Shown: positions 8,697-17,403 of the stretch, one piece after another | Position numbering within the stretch: the first letter of the stretch is position 1 | Layout: the number at the start of each line of letters is the position of its first letter | Source of the DNA: Maritalea sp047634455 | Lineage (GTDB): Bacteria; Pseudomonadota; Alphaproteobacteria; Rhizobiales; Devosiaceae | Assembly: GCF_047634455.1 (NCBI RefSeq) | Contig: NZ_JBLIAI010000003.1 | Span: 62,001 to 126,000, forward strand | Length of the DNA stretch: 64,000 nucleotides | Direction of reading: 5' to 3' | Translations under genes and position numbers: made by a program | The notes under the pieces: generated by a model | What the model was told of the DNA's origin: nothing | The model's database searches: none | Seen by the model: the letters and a program-made list of their open reading frames with translations, nothing else

Positions 8697-10136
8697 CTAA
8701 ACTTTATAGCCAATGCGCAGGCCCCCCCAATGGCGACCCGCCACGTAAATCGGGGCTGAAACATCCTTCATAAGGGCAAATTTACCACCACCCATGTCCC
8801 GCCGATATGTTTGCAGCAAGAAAGGCTTGGTGCTTTGTCCAGCCGATAGCCCGGTGCGATCATCAAAAATGCGTCGGTTTCGGCAATTGGCAGCATTCCA
8901 AACGGGATCAGAACTCTGAGGTTTTGAATAGATTGAGTTGTGCGTTGGCAAATAGCCGTTTGTGTCCACCGCAACACTAAACGCGACGCGTGGGTCGAGC
9001 TTTAGCACACTGTCTTGCAATCCCAAAAGACGCGCATCCGTCATATGCAGATATCGGGTGGTGAATTGTTGCGGGTCCGTTTTTGGAATTGGGCGGTAGT
9101 TTTGGTCAAAAAGATCAGATTGGCTAACGTCGCGCCGTTCTATGGCGTTTTCAAAAATACTACCAATTTTGGCCGCAACTTGTTGCGCGGCTTTTATGAA
9201 TTTGCTGTCATCGGTTTCTACGCCACTATTGACGATAAACTCCATCAGGTCTTCGCTAATGCCCAGAATATTCTCACTTCTCTGGGACGCCACATTCAAC
9301 CGTTCTTGACTCGTTTTCAACGTGCCATCTAAACGACCAAGTTCTTCACCAATAGACTTTGCGGCCTTAAGATTTTCAGCAACGGGTTGAGTCATCGCTT
9401 CAATGTCTTTGACCATCACGCCGACAGAATCTACCAATTCGTTGAGCTGTTCGCCGGTGCGTGCTGCCTCACCGGCTTCCTTTATGGCTGTATTTGCCAA
9501 ATCCACGTTTCCCGCAGTTCGTTCCTGTAAGCCGTGCAAGATTTCCATCAATTTTTCAAGGTTTTCGGCGTTCTGATTGGCAAAGCCTTGAATTTCGTCA
9601 GCTAACGTTTTGACGGCTGTCGCAATTATGGCAAAGCCTTTGCCGCTATCGCCAGCTCGTGCCGCTTCAACGCTGGCGTTAAGCGACAAAAGTTGTGTTT
9701 CGCGGGCAATTTGAGAAATGGATACAGATGCGGACTGCACTTTTTTTGCGGTGGCATCGACCGAACCGAGTGTATCGCGGAATTCTATCGCACTTTCGCT
9801 CAAAACGCGCATTTTTGTTGCGCTGCTCTTAACCGTCGCAGATATTTTTTCAGAGCTGTGCGTCAATACATCACGCGCCCGGTCGGCTGATTGTTTGGTT
9901 TCACCCATCGATGAGGAAAGCAGTTGATTCGCCCGGTCCATTTGCTGGGAAGCACTTACAGCCGCCTGAACATAGCCAGCTTGGGCTTTTCCAATCTCGC
10001 TCAGGTCGCTAACAACGCCATTAACGTCAGCAATTTCAACGCCTAGCTTTGATGCGCGTTGGCCCAGTTCATTCAGGTTAACATCACCAACTTCACCGTT
10101 TTCAGTTTGTACGCGCGCAAGACCATTTGTCATCAT
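8697..10136 (-). CDS. Soluble methyl-accepting chemotaxis protein with C-terminal sensory domain
   Basis: This 479-residue protein has no transmembrane segment and no signal peptide, so it should be cytoplasmic. Residues about 40-320 form long heptad-rich helices. The conserved chemoreceptor hairpin tip is at about 140-180 (LLSLNASVEAARAGDSGKGF), which contacts CheA and CheW. Residues about 330-479 form a separate globular domain with Cache-like features (MTDARLLGL, DPRVAFSVAVDTNGYLP, and a final GGLRIGYKV strand). The signalling part therefore precedes the sensor part, the reverse of classical receptors. The start is ATG 10136 or 10133, with GGAGA upstream. It lies between the bkd and purine operons, and the ligand is unknown. 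Confidence 0.85.
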   Translation of the reverse strand: MMTNGLARVQTENGEVGDVNLNELGQRASKLGVEIADVNGVVSDLSEIGKAQAGYVQAAVSASQQMDRANQLLSSSMGETKQSADRARDVLTHSSEKISATVKSSATKMRVLSESAIEFRDTLGSVDATAKKVQSASVSISQIARETQLLSLNASVEAARAGDSGKGFAIIATAVKTLADEIQGFANQNAENLEKLMEILHGLQERTAGNVDLANTAIKEAGEAARTGEQLNELVDSVGVMVKDIEAMTQPVAENLKAAKSIGEELGRLDGTLKTSQERLNVASQRSENILGISEDLMEFIVNSGVETDDSKFIKAAQQVAAKIGSIFENAIERRDVSQSDLFDQNYRPIPKTDPQQFTTRYLHMTDARLLGLQDSVLKLDPRVAFSVAVDTNGYLPTHNSIYSKPQSSDPVWNAANCRNRRIFDDRTGLSAGQSTKPFLLQTYRRDMGGGKFALMKDVSAPIYVAGRHWGGLRIGYKV

Positions 10137-10189
10137 AGTTTTCTCCAGCTAGGAGGAGAATGAACTGAATAGTGGTAATAAAGTGTTTA

Positions 10190-10217
10190 CGATAAAATAA
10201 AGGGGCCATTTGGCCCC
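10190..10217 (-). terminator. Intrinsic terminator after the bkd operon
   Basis: On the minus strand GGGGCC and GGCCCC pair around a 4-base loop and are followed by the T-rich TTTATTTTAT. It lies about 40 bases after the stop codon of the E2 gene and before the chemoreceptor start, which marks the end of the bkd operon. Confidence 0.75.
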
Positions 10218-10254
10218 AGTATTTTGCAAGAAAAGCCGTCCAAAATATCTTTGT

Positions 10255-11529
10255 TTAAGTAAAAATAAGTAGTGGCTTTTCCAAAAGTGTTTTGATCCGT
10301 TGAATAAACACCGCCGCATCCCAGCCATCGACCACTCGATGGTCAAAACTTGAAGACAAGTTCATGGTTTGGCGTGGCACAAACTTTTCGCCATCCCAAA
10401 CAGGCTTCATCTCCATTTTATTGACCCCAATAATAGCCACTTCCGGGTGGTTGATCACCGGGGTCGTCACGATCCCACCCATTTTCCCCAGCGACGTTAT
10501 GGTGATGGTCGAGCCGGAAAGTTCTTCACGCTTGGCTGTATTGTTACGCGCTGCTTCTGCTAGCCGTAGTATTTCGGTCGCACTGCTCCAAAGGCCAAGA
10601 TTTTGCACGTCACGCACTACTGGTACCATAAGGCCATTATCGGTTTGCGCCGCAATGCCGATATTGACGCTCTTATGTTGATGAATAATGCCGTTTTCAT
10701 CGTCGTAATGCGCGTTAAGGCCGGGCTGGTCTTTGATCGCCAATACCATCGCCCGCATCAAAAACGGCAACAAACTCAGTTTGGGCTGACCATCGTCGCG
10801 TGAGTCATTGAGATTTTGCCGCAGGCCTTCAAGTTCAGTCACATCTATTTCCTCAACATAGGTAATATGGGGAATACGTGAATGCGCGCGGCTCATTTGT
10901 TCGGCGATCTTGCGCCGTAGACCAATAACCTTGATTTGCGTCGTCTCAGCGCCCTGCGGTTTGTCGTATGGCGTCATTGCGACGCCACCGCTCGATTGCA
11001 AGGTTAGTAGGTGCCGATCAAGATCCTCGTGGGTAATAATTCCCTCGGGTCCAGTGCCTTTGAATTGGGAAAGGTCAAGATTGAGGAACTGACCACGTTT
11101 TCTAACCGCTGGAGAAGCCAACACTTTACCGTCGTTCGATTTCCCCATCGGCTGGCCCTGTGGCGCGGGCGTTTGGGCAATTACAGTCCCGGATGGTTCC
11201 GGTGGCACATCGTTAGTCGCAACCTCAGCTACCGACGCAGCCGGCGTTGGATCAGCCGCGACAGGCGACACCTGCTCATTGCCTTCGCCCAAAATCTCAA
11301 TTTTGATCAGGTCAGCCCCAACAATCACCGTGTCACCAATCTCAGCTCCAAGCCAAGAAATTGTGCCTTGCACCGGCGAGGGGATTTCAACGGTTGCCTT
11401 GTCGGTCATCACCGCGCCGATAATGTCATCTTCGGCGACCACATCGCCGACCACCACAGCCCATTCAACCAATTCAGCTTCAGCAACGCCTTCGCCCACA
11501 TCGGGCAATTTAATAACATGCGTACCCAT
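10255..11529 (-). CDS. bkdB: Branched-chain 2-oxoacid dehydrogenase E2 (dihydrolipoyl acyltransferase)
   Basis: This 424-residue core protein of the BCKDH complex transfers the branched acyl group to CoA. Domain order: one lipoyl domain with the lipoylated Lys at residue 44 (TDKATVE), an Ala/Pro-rich linker, and a peripheral-subunit-binding domain (ASPAVRKRG to GIITHEDL, about 138-173). The catalytic acyltransferase domain ends with the active-site HRVVDG motif. A single lipoyl domain and this length match proteobacterial BkdB. The start ATG overlaps the E1-beta stop by one base. The usual E3 (lipoamide dehydrogenase) gene does not follow; a terminator does, so E3 must come from elsewhere. 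Confidence 0.92.
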   Translation of the reverse strand: MGTHVIKLPDVGEGVAEAELVEWAVVVGDVVAEDDIIGAVMTDKATVEIPSPVQGTISWLGAEIGDTVIVGADLIKIEILGEGNEQVSPVAADPTPAASVAEVATNDVPPEPSGTVIAQTPAPQGQPMGKSNDGKVLASPAVRKRGQFLNLDLSQFKGTGPEGIITHEDLDRHLLTLQSSGGVAMTPYDKPQGAETTQIKVIGLRRKIAEQMSRAHSRIPHITYVEEIDVTELEGLRQNLNDSRDDGQPKLSLLPFLMRAMVLAIKDQPGLNAHYDDENGIIHQHKSVNIGIAAQTDNGLMVPVVRDVQNLGLWSSATEILRLAEAARNNTAKREELSGSTITITSLGKMGGIVTTPVINHPEVAIIGVNKMEMKPVWDGEKFVPRQTMNLSSSFDHRVVDGWDAAVFIQRIKTLLEKPLLIFT

Positions 11530-12545
11530 TATTTTGCCTCCAGAGTGGCTTTAAGCGCTTTGCCAACCCGTTTGGGGCCGGGGAAATAGTCCCATTCTTG
11601 CGCATGCGGATAAGGGGTATCCCAGCCCGCGACGCGCCTTACCGGGGCCTCCAAAGAATAAAAGCAATGTTGTTGCACAAGAGCTGCCAATTCAGCGCCA
11701 AAACCTGACGTCAGTGTCGCTTCATGCACCACCACACAGCGGCCTGTTTTTTCGACCGATTTGACAATCGTGTCCAAATCCAACGGCAATAGGCTGCGCA
11801 AATCGATGATTTCAGCATCAATATTTTGCTCACGTGCGGCCGCTTGGGCCACATAAACCATGGTGCCGTAGGCGAGAATGGTGACGTCAGAACCTTTTTC
11901 CACCACGTGGGCTTTGCCAATGGGTACTGTGTAGTGCCCTTCAGGCACTTCGCCCATTTCATGCTTTGACCATGGGGTCACCGCCAATTCATGATGGCCA
12001 TCAAATGGTCCGTTGTAGAGCCGTTTTGGCTCCAAAAAGATCACAGGATCATCATCTTCAATCGACGCGATCAGCAAGCCTTTTGCATCATATGGGTTGG
12101 ACGGAATAACCGTCTTGAGCCCACTAATATGGGTAAAAATAGCTTCTGGGCTTTGTGAGTGAGTTTGACCGCCAAATATCCCGCCGCCGGTTGGCATGCG
12201 AATAACCATTGGGCAGGTAAACTCGCCGTTCGAGCGATGTCGCATGCGTGCTGCTTCGGAGACGATTTGGTCATAAGCTGGCAACACATAATCCGCGAAC
12301 TGAATTTCAATGCACGGGCGCATGCCGTATGTCGCCATCCCAATGCCCGCGCCCACGATGGCGCTCTCATTAATCGGCGCGTCAAAGCAACGGTCTTTGC
12401 CGTACTTTTCTTGCAATCCGTGAGTACACCGAAACACGCCACCGAAATAGCCAACATCTTCGCCAAAAACCACGACCTTGTCGTCTTGGCCCATCTTTAC
12501 GTCCATCGCATCGCGGATGGCTTCAATCATTGTCATACGTGCCAT
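11529..12545 (-). CDS. bkdA2: Branched-chain 2-oxoacid dehydrogenase E1 component, beta subunit
   Basis: This is a 338-residue transketolase-like beta subunit of the thiamine-diphosphate-dependent E1. It has a typical N-terminus (MIEAIRDAMD), FGEDVGYFGG, and RMPTGGGIFGGQTHSQSPEA, where the eukaryotic and Pseudomonas BCKDH beta chains have the same block. The C-terminal transketolase domain shows VVVHEATLTSGFGAE. It forms an alpha2-beta2 heterotetramer with the upstream gene product and decarboxylates the 2-oxoacids of valine, leucine and isoleucine. It lies 3 bases after the alpha-subunit stop and overlaps the E2 start by one base, so the three genes are tightly coupled. Confidence 0.92.
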   Translation of the reverse strand: MARMTMIEAIRDAMDVKMGQDDKVVVFGEDVGYFGGVFRCTHGLQEKYGKDRCFDAPINESAIVGAGIGMATYGMRPCIEIQFADYVLPAYDQIVSEAARMRHRSNGEFTCPMVIRMPTGGGIFGGQTHSQSPEAIFTHISGLKTVIPSNPYDAKGLLIASIEDDDPVIFLEPKRLYNGPFDGHHELAVTPWSKHEMGEVPEGHYTVPIGKAHVVEKGSDVTILAYGTMVYVAQAAAREQNIDAEIIDLRSLLPLDLDTIVKSVEKTGRCVVVHEATLTSGFGAELAALVQQHCFYSLEAPVRRVAGWDTPYPHAQEWDYFPGPKRVGKALKATLEAK

Positions 12546-12548
12546 GAT

Positions 12549-13817
12549 CTAACCCTGCTTCTCAAATTCAATGCGTTGACGAACCAGATGTTCCGGCATT
12601 TCTTTGTAAACGCCCTCAAACATCTTCTCAGCATCAGGCCCGTGGCCCTTATTTAACGTGCCATGGCTTTCCGCTTCTTTTTGAATGCGGATGATCTCGC
12701 TTTCAATTTCTGCTTTTGCTTGGGTATGGCGTTCCTCTGTCCAATCGGAGTGCAAAATCAAATGTCGTTTCAATCTCTCAATTGGGTCGCCCAATGGCCA
12801 CGCATCGCTCTCGGTTTGTGGACGGTATGCGCTTGGGTCATCCGAAGTGGAGTGTGCGGCAACACGATAGGTCACCCATTCGATGAGGGTCGGACCCAGA
12901 TTGCGCCGGGCGCGTTCTTGCGCCCATTTTGATGCCGCCAAAACCGCCAAATAGTCGTTCCCATCCACACGAATCGATGGGAACCCATAGCCAAGGGCGC
13001 GCGCAGCAAAAGTGGTGTTTTGACTACCCGCAATCGCATTGGAGGAGGAAATGGCCCATTGGTTGTTTACAATGTTCATAACAACAGGCGGTTTATAGAC
13101 AGAAGCGAAAAGCATACCGGAATGGAAGTCCGTTTCAGCGGTAGAGCCGTCACCAATCCAAGCGGCGGCGATTTTGTTATCGCCTGAAATAGCGGACGCC
13201 ATGGCCCAGCCAACAGCTTGCACATATTGAGTGCCTAGATTGCCGGAAATGGTGAAAAACCCGAATTTCTTAAACGAATAAAGCGCTGGCAACTGGTGGC
13301 CGTCCAGCGGGTCTTTTTCGTTAGAATAGATTTGGTTCATCATGTCGATCAAGGGGCATTCTGCTGCGATCAGTAGCCCTTGTTGACGATAGGTTGGGAA
13401 ATTCATGTCGCCGGGTTTGAGCATGCGCTGAAACCCAGTCGCAATCGCTTCTTCGCCGGTGCATTGCACGTAAAAGGATGTTTTGCCTTGCCGTTGAGCG
13501 GTTTGCATACGTTGGTCAAACACCCGCGTGACCATCATGTCTTTGAGGCCACGCAGCAATGTATCTTCATTAAGGTCGTCGCCCAAAAAATCGGCCCAAG
13601 GCCCAACGGCTTTGCCGTTGCGATCCAACACCCGCACAATGGAATAGGCCATGTCGCGCATGTCCTCGGCCTTGGTATCAAGGTCTGGGCAGCGAGTTTC
13701 CCCAGCTTTTGGGATTTTGATATGCGAAAAATCCGGTTTGTCACCCGGACGCCCCGGAGGCTCTGGTATGTGAATGCTGAGCGGGCCTTTTGACCCACCT
13801 TCGGTTGTGCCTGCCAT
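12549..13817 (-). CDS. bkdA1: Branched-chain 2-oxoacid dehydrogenase E1 component, alpha subunit
   Basis: This 422-residue subunit carries the thiamine diphosphate and magnesium motif, from GDGSTAETDFHSG to VNNQWAIS. The proline-rich N-terminal extension (HIPEPPGRPGDKPDFSHI) is characteristic of the BkdA1 type rather than the pyruvate dehydrogenase alpha chain. A longer reading frame opens at 13859, but ATG 13817 is preceded by an ideal GGAGG at six bases, and the extra residues would be atypical, so I chose 13817. It is the first gene of the bkdA1-A2-B operon, transcribed divergently from a probable Lrp-type regulator. That regulator is known as BkdR in Pseudomonas, where it activates the operon in response to branched-chain amino acids. 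Confidence 0.92.
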   Translation of the reverse strand: MAGTTEGGSKGPLSIHIPEPPGRPGDKPDFSHIKIPKAGETRCPDLDTKAEDMRDMAYSIVRVLDRNGKAVGPWADFLGDDLNEDTLLRGLKDMMVTRVFDQRMQTAQRQGKTSFYVQCTGEEAIATGFQRMLKPGDMNFPTYRQQGLLIAAECPLIDMMNQIYSNEKDPLDGHQLPALYSFKKFGFFTISGNLGTQYVQAVGWAMASAISGDNKIAAAWIGDGSTAETDFHSGMLFASVYKPPVVMNIVNNQWAISSSNAIAGSQNTTFAARALGYGFPSIRVDGNDYLAVLAASKWAQERARRNLGPTLIEWVTYRVAAHSTSDDPSAYRPQTESDAWPLGDPIERLKRHLILHSDWTEERHTQAKAEIESEIIRIQKEAESHGTLNKGHGPDAEKMFEGVYKEMPEHLVRQRIEFEKQG

Positions 13818-13936
13818 AAATCCTCCAAACCTGCCGCAAAAAGGTCCGGCATGTCGCAACTGTTAACCCATCATCATCTGAAGAAATAAACGTCAGTTGA
13901 CCTGACTTATTTTCTTAACCCCAGCTCCCCTAGGTC

Positions 13937-13978
13937 ATTTTTCACCATTCTCACCAAATCGAACGCGATTTTTCACCA
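13937..13978. promoter_or_regulatory. Two direct 11-bp repeats in the bkd-bkdR divergent promoter region
   Basis: ATTTTTCACCA occurs exactly at 13937-13947 and again at 13968-13978, a 31-base period that is close to three helical turns. A partial third copy (TCTCACCA) lies between them at 13949-13956. The position between the bkd operon start and the divergent Lrp-type gene makes these candidate binding sites for that regulator; Lrp proteins often bind several phased degenerate sites. Confidence 0.45.
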
Positions 13979-14008
13979 AAGTTTGCTGTTCGAAAGTAAT
14001 TTTTTAGC

Positions 14009-14014
14009 TATAAT
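14009..14014 (+). promoter_or_regulatory. Likely -10 box of the Lrp-type regulator gene
   Basis: A consensus TATAAT lies 32 bases before ATG 14046. Transcription would begin near 14020, which excludes the upstream in-frame start at 13983 and supports the shorter protein. No good -35 box at 17 bases is visible, so the promoter may depend on an activator. Confidence 0.4.
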
Positions 14015-14045
14015 GTTCAAAATCATACACCATTTTAGGCAAAAC

Positions 14046-14510
14046 ATGAAGCTTGATGCGCTTGATAAAAAGATAGTCGCTATTTTGCAGCAAGAGGGTC
14101 GCATCCGAACGATCGACTTGGCTGAGCGCATCGGCCTGTCGCCGACCCCGTGTGCACGGCGGATCGTAAGGCTGGAAGAAGAAGGGGTCATCACCGGTTA
14201 TACGGCGACCATAAACCAAGACAAAATGGGACTGCCAATTTCCATTTTCGTTTCGGTTGAATTGGAGAACCAGGGTGCCGAAGCTTTGCAGCGTTTTGAG
14301 AAAGACGTGGTGTCGTTCGAAGAGGTGATGGAATGTTTCATCATGACCGGCAGTCAAGATTTTTTGATGCGCGTTGTCGCCGCAGACCTTGCCTCATATG
14401 AACGGTTTTTGCAGGAAAAGCTCACGCGTGTGCCCGGCATTCGAATGATCCGCTCTCGTTTTGCGCTAAGGCGGATCGTCAAACGCAATAGATTGCCAAA
14501 TCCCGACTAG
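14046..14510 (+). CDS. bkdR: Lrp/AsnC-family transcriptional regulator, probable BkdR
   Basis: This 154-residue protein has an N-terminal winged helix-turn-helix (MKLDALDKKIVAILQQEGR, then LAERIGLSPTPCARRI). A C-terminal RAM-type ligand-binding domain follows (FVSVELENQG to MTGSQDFLMRVVA). The length matches Lrp when started at ATG 14046; the longer frame from 13983 adds 21 uncharacteristic residues. It is divergent to the BCKDH operon, the classic arrangement of BkdR, an Lrp paralogue that senses branched-chain amino acids and activates bkd. Its 3' end overlaps the convergent response regulator gene by 4 bases. Confidence 0.85.
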   Translation: MKLDALDKKIVAILQQEGRIRTIDLAERIGLSPTPCARRIVRLEEEGVITGYTATINQDKMGLPISIFVSVELENQGAEALQRFEKDVVSFEEVMECFIMTGSQDFLMRVVAADLASYERFLQEKLTRVPGIRMIRSRFALRRIVKRNRLPNPD

Positions 14511-15223
14511 CTTGTGGTCTCGACCTGTGGCGTGAACACATATCCTGCGCCATAAACGGTGCGGATGAGCTTTGGACTTTTGGCGGTGTCTTGCAGTTTT
14601 TTGCGTAGGCGCGAGACTTGGGCGTCAATTGAGCGGTCAAACGCATCATTTTCTTCAGCATATAGATCCATCAAGCGGTCACGCGACAAAACTTTTCCGG
14701 GCGACGAAACGAAGGCCTTGAGTAGCCGCGCGTCAGCGGCGCTCATTTGTTCGGTTTCGCCATTTGGGCTGGTCAATTCTAGCCTCGAAAAATCGGCCTT
14801 CCAGTCAGCAAAAGTCACTTTTTCCAATTGATCAGGCAATGTGGATGCCGCCATTTTCTCAACACGGCGCAACAGGCTGCGCGCCCGTGCGGCCAGTTCA
14901 ATTGTGTTGATCGGTTTCACCAAATAATCGTCAGCACCAAAATCCAAACCCAGGACCCGATCACCCAACGCGCCCCTGCCGCTCACCACAATCGTGGGAA
15001 TATCCATTTTACCAAGGGTATCGCGCAATAACGTCAAGGCGTCACCATCTGGCAAGGACAGATCAATAATGCAAAGATTGGGCTCATTTGCCATGAGTGC
15101 AGCATCAAATTCAGCGATTGTGCCAAATGAATGAATGACAAAACCATGTGCCTTCAGTTCTCGCGCATAGAGCGCGCGAACGTCCGCGTCATCCTCCAAA
15201 ATATAGATGGTTTTTCCACTCAT
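14507..15223 (-). CDS. OmpR-family response regulator
   Basis: This 238-residue two-domain regulator has a receiver domain with the acidic pair near residues 10-12, the phosphorylated Asp54 (CIIDLSLPDGD) and a conserved Lys in DDYLVKPI. A C-terminal winged-helix DNA-binding domain follows (LSRDRLMDLYAEEN, SIDAQVSRLRKKL). Its gene lies 13 bases after the hybrid histidine kinase gene in the same operon, so the two form a two-component system. Because the pair is divergent from the ABC transporter/CoA-ligase operon, that operon is its most likely target (inference). Confidence 0.9.
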   Translation of the reverse strand: MSGKTIYILEDDADVRALYARELKAHGFVIHSFGTIAEFDAALMANEPNLCIIDLSLPDGDALTLLRDTLGKMDIPTIVVSGRGALGDRVLGLDFGADDYLVKPINTIELAARARSLLRRVEKMAASTLPDQLEKVTFADWKADFSRLELTSPNGETEQMSAADARLLKAFVSSPGKVLSRDRLMDLYAEENDAFDRSIDAQVSRLRKKLQDTAKSPKLIRTVYGAGYVFTPQVETTS

Positions 15224-15236
15224 CGGACTACGCTAT

Positions 15237-17228
15237 TCACTCCGTCGCGTCCAAGCTGCCGTAATCGCTTCGTGCAATTTCTGCATGTTGGATCGCTTCG
15301 ATGAGCTTATGTTGCTCAAAGGGTTTGCGCAACAACGGGTGCTTTATGCTTTGGTCTTGGTCGATGTGCGCTTGTCCAGTCATCAAAACAACCGATGTTA
15401 GGGGGAGCGTTGTCGCAACATATTGAGCAAGCTGAACGCCATTTGTGGCCCCCGGCATTGAAATATCAGAAAGCACCAAATCGATGCCATCAACCGACTG
15501 AATTAGTTGTTTGGCTTCGTCACCATTTTCGGCTTCGATCACTGAAAACCCAAGATCCACCAAATCCCGTCTCAAGACTGCTCGAACCTCGTCTTGGTCT
15601 TCAACAAGTAACGCCATTTGCCCATCAAATTGCGACGAAAACTCTTGAACGATGGCGTGGCTTTCCTCAGGCATTTCAGCGGTTTGCGGGATAAGAATTG
15701 TAAATACAGTACCTTTTCCGATCTCGCTTTGCACTCCAATATAACCGTTGGATACCTCAACAAAGCTTTGTGCCATTGAAAGGCCGAGCCCGGTGCCACC
15801 CGCCTCATCACGGGTAGAAAAGAACGGGTCAAAAATCTGCTTTTGCACGGCCAGGGACATGCCCGCGCCATTATCCTCGCAACTGATTTCTATATAGTCT
15901 CCTGCGGACAGCCCAAACCGTTCAGCTTGCAGGTCGTCAAGCGCTACGGCGCGCAACATAAGGCCAATGCGCTCCTGATCGGGTTTGCGCGCATCATCAA
16001 TTGCTGACTTCGCATTCAGAGCCAAGTTCAATAGCGCATTTTCCATCTGCCCAGGGTCGACACGCGCGAAAAGTGGACCACCCACCACCACCATATCCAG
16101 TTCAATATTGGAGGGTAATGAGGGTTTGATCAGCTCACGTAGCCCATCAAATACATCGCGCACATCCACCACACGGGCATCCAATGGCTGTCGTCGCGCA
16201 ACCGTCAAGAGTTGGCGCGTTAATTCGGCACCACGTTTCGCAGCCCTCAGCGACGGGTTGATCATTTCCCTGACCAAATCTGCGTCTGTAACCCGTTCCG
16301 CAAGGGGGCGTAAATTTCCCAAAATGATCGTCAAAAGGTTGTTGAAATCGTGCGAAATCCCGCTGGATAATCGGCCGATTGCCTCCATTTTTTGCGCCTG
16401 GCTTAGGGCCTGTTCGGCGGCGCGCTGTTTGGTGACGTTGATCGACAAGACATAAAAGCCGCGTACCGTTTTATCGATCCTAAGGTCCGGCCGCAAAAAG
16501 GTGCGAATATCCAACTCACGGCCATCAATATGGGTAAAATCCAAATCAAACTCTGTCGCCTCGCCCAACTTGGCACGTGCAAAATAGGGGGCTGATACGT
16601 CGTGGATTTCTCGTGCTAATATGTCGTGGGTGCTGCGGTCTAAAACGTCATCAACATTTAAACCATAGCTTTGCGCAAAACGTCGATTGACGAATTGAAA
16701 CACTTCGTCTTGATCAAGATATGCAATGCCCGCAGGCACCTCATTCGCAATTAGTCGCAGCCGTTCTTCTGAGCGGCGCAGGTCGCGCGTTTGCTCATCA
16801 ATACGGCGTTGCAACTCAATTTCATAATGGCGTTGTTGGGTAATGTCGGTGTAAATTGTTGCGAACCCGCCTTTGGCCAATGGCGCACCGCTGACGCGGA
16901 TCACCCGCCCATTTGGCCGTACCCTTTCAACCGTGTGGGCACGGAACTCGCGCGCCACCCGAATGCGCTCCTGCACCTGCTCTTCAACATCGCCGGGACC
17001 ATATTCGCCATGTTCGGAATTATAGCGAATAACGTCTTCAAAAGTTGTGCCGCGTGTAAGCAATTGCTGCGGCACATCCAGCAATTCGCCCAGTCTTTTG
17101 TTGGCAAAAACCAGCTGCAGGTTCTTATCAAATACCGTGATGCCCTGGTCAATATTGTCCAGACCGGCTTCTATTTGAATAAGTAATTCAATAGCTTGTG
17201 CGTTTGATGGCGTGGGTTGATCCACCAC
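15237..17228 (-). CDS. Cytosolic hybrid sensor histidine kinase (PAS-PAS-HisKA-HATPase-REC)
   Basis: This 663-residue protein has no membrane segment. The order is PAS with PAS-associated C-terminal segment (about 15-135), a short coiled coil (135-155), and a second PAS (155-270). HisKA follows with the phosphorylated His293 (SSGISHDFNNLL), then the ATPase domain (NLALNAKSAI, DNGAGMS, GGTGLGLSMAQ), and a C-terminal receiver with phospho-acceptor Asp588 (LVLSDISMPG). The start is GTG 17228 with GGAGG five bases upstream. The hybrid receiver without an Hpt domain suggests internal phosphate control of the response regulator encoded next. The signal is presumably cytosolic, perhaps the acid or CoA ester handled by the divergent operon. 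Confidence 0.9.
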   Translation of the reverse strand: MVDQPTPSNAQAIELLIQIEAGLDNIDQGITVFDKNLQLVFANKRLGELLDVPQQLLTRGTTFEDVIRYNSEHGEYGPGDVEEQVQERIRVAREFRAHTVERVRPNGRVIRVSGAPLAKGGFATIYTDITQQRHYEIELQRRIDEQTRDLRRSEERLRLIANEVPAGIAYLDQDEVFQFVNRRFAQSYGLNVDDVLDRSTHDILAREIHDVSAPYFARAKLGEATEFDLDFTHIDGRELDIRTFLRPDLRIDKTVRGFYVLSINVTKQRAAEQALSQAQKMEAIGRLSSGISHDFNNLLTIILGNLRPLAERVTDADLVREMINPSLRAAKRGAELTRQLLTVARRQPLDARVVDVRDVFDGLRELIKPSLPSNIELDMVVVGGPLFARVDPGQMENALLNLALNAKSAIDDARKPDQERIGLMLRAVALDDLQAERFGLSAGDYIEISCEDNGAGMSLAVQKQIFDPFFSTRDEAGGTGLGLSMAQSFVEVSNGYIGVQSEIGKGTVFTILIPQTAEMPEESHAIVQEFSSQFDGQMALLVEDQDEVRAVLRRDLVDLGFSVIEAENGDEAKQLIQSVDGIDLVLSDISMPGATNGVQLAQYVATTLPLTSVVLMTGQAHIDQDQSIKHPLLRKPFEQHKLIEAIQHAEIARSDYGSLDATE

Positions 17229-17403
17229 ATTTTCCTCCCTTGAACACGCTTGTCACAATTGCGCACATTTCAGGCAAACTCTTGCAAGAAGAAAAGTCTA
17301 AAACAAACACAAGGACGTTGCGCATCACCGTGCCATAGACGAAACTCAATTTCATATATCGGTCAAGAGCTAATAATTTTGATGCGCCCGGGGAGGAAGA
17401 AAA

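Noticed and set aside
13818..13859. N-terminal extension of the BCKDH alpha subunit from ATG 13859
   Set aside because: ATG 13817 has an ideal GGAGG spacing and the extension is not typical of the family.
15985..16455. 156-codon frame antisense to the histidine kinase gene
   Set aside because: It is a shadow of the kinase coding frame; Ser/Arg-rich composition without domains.
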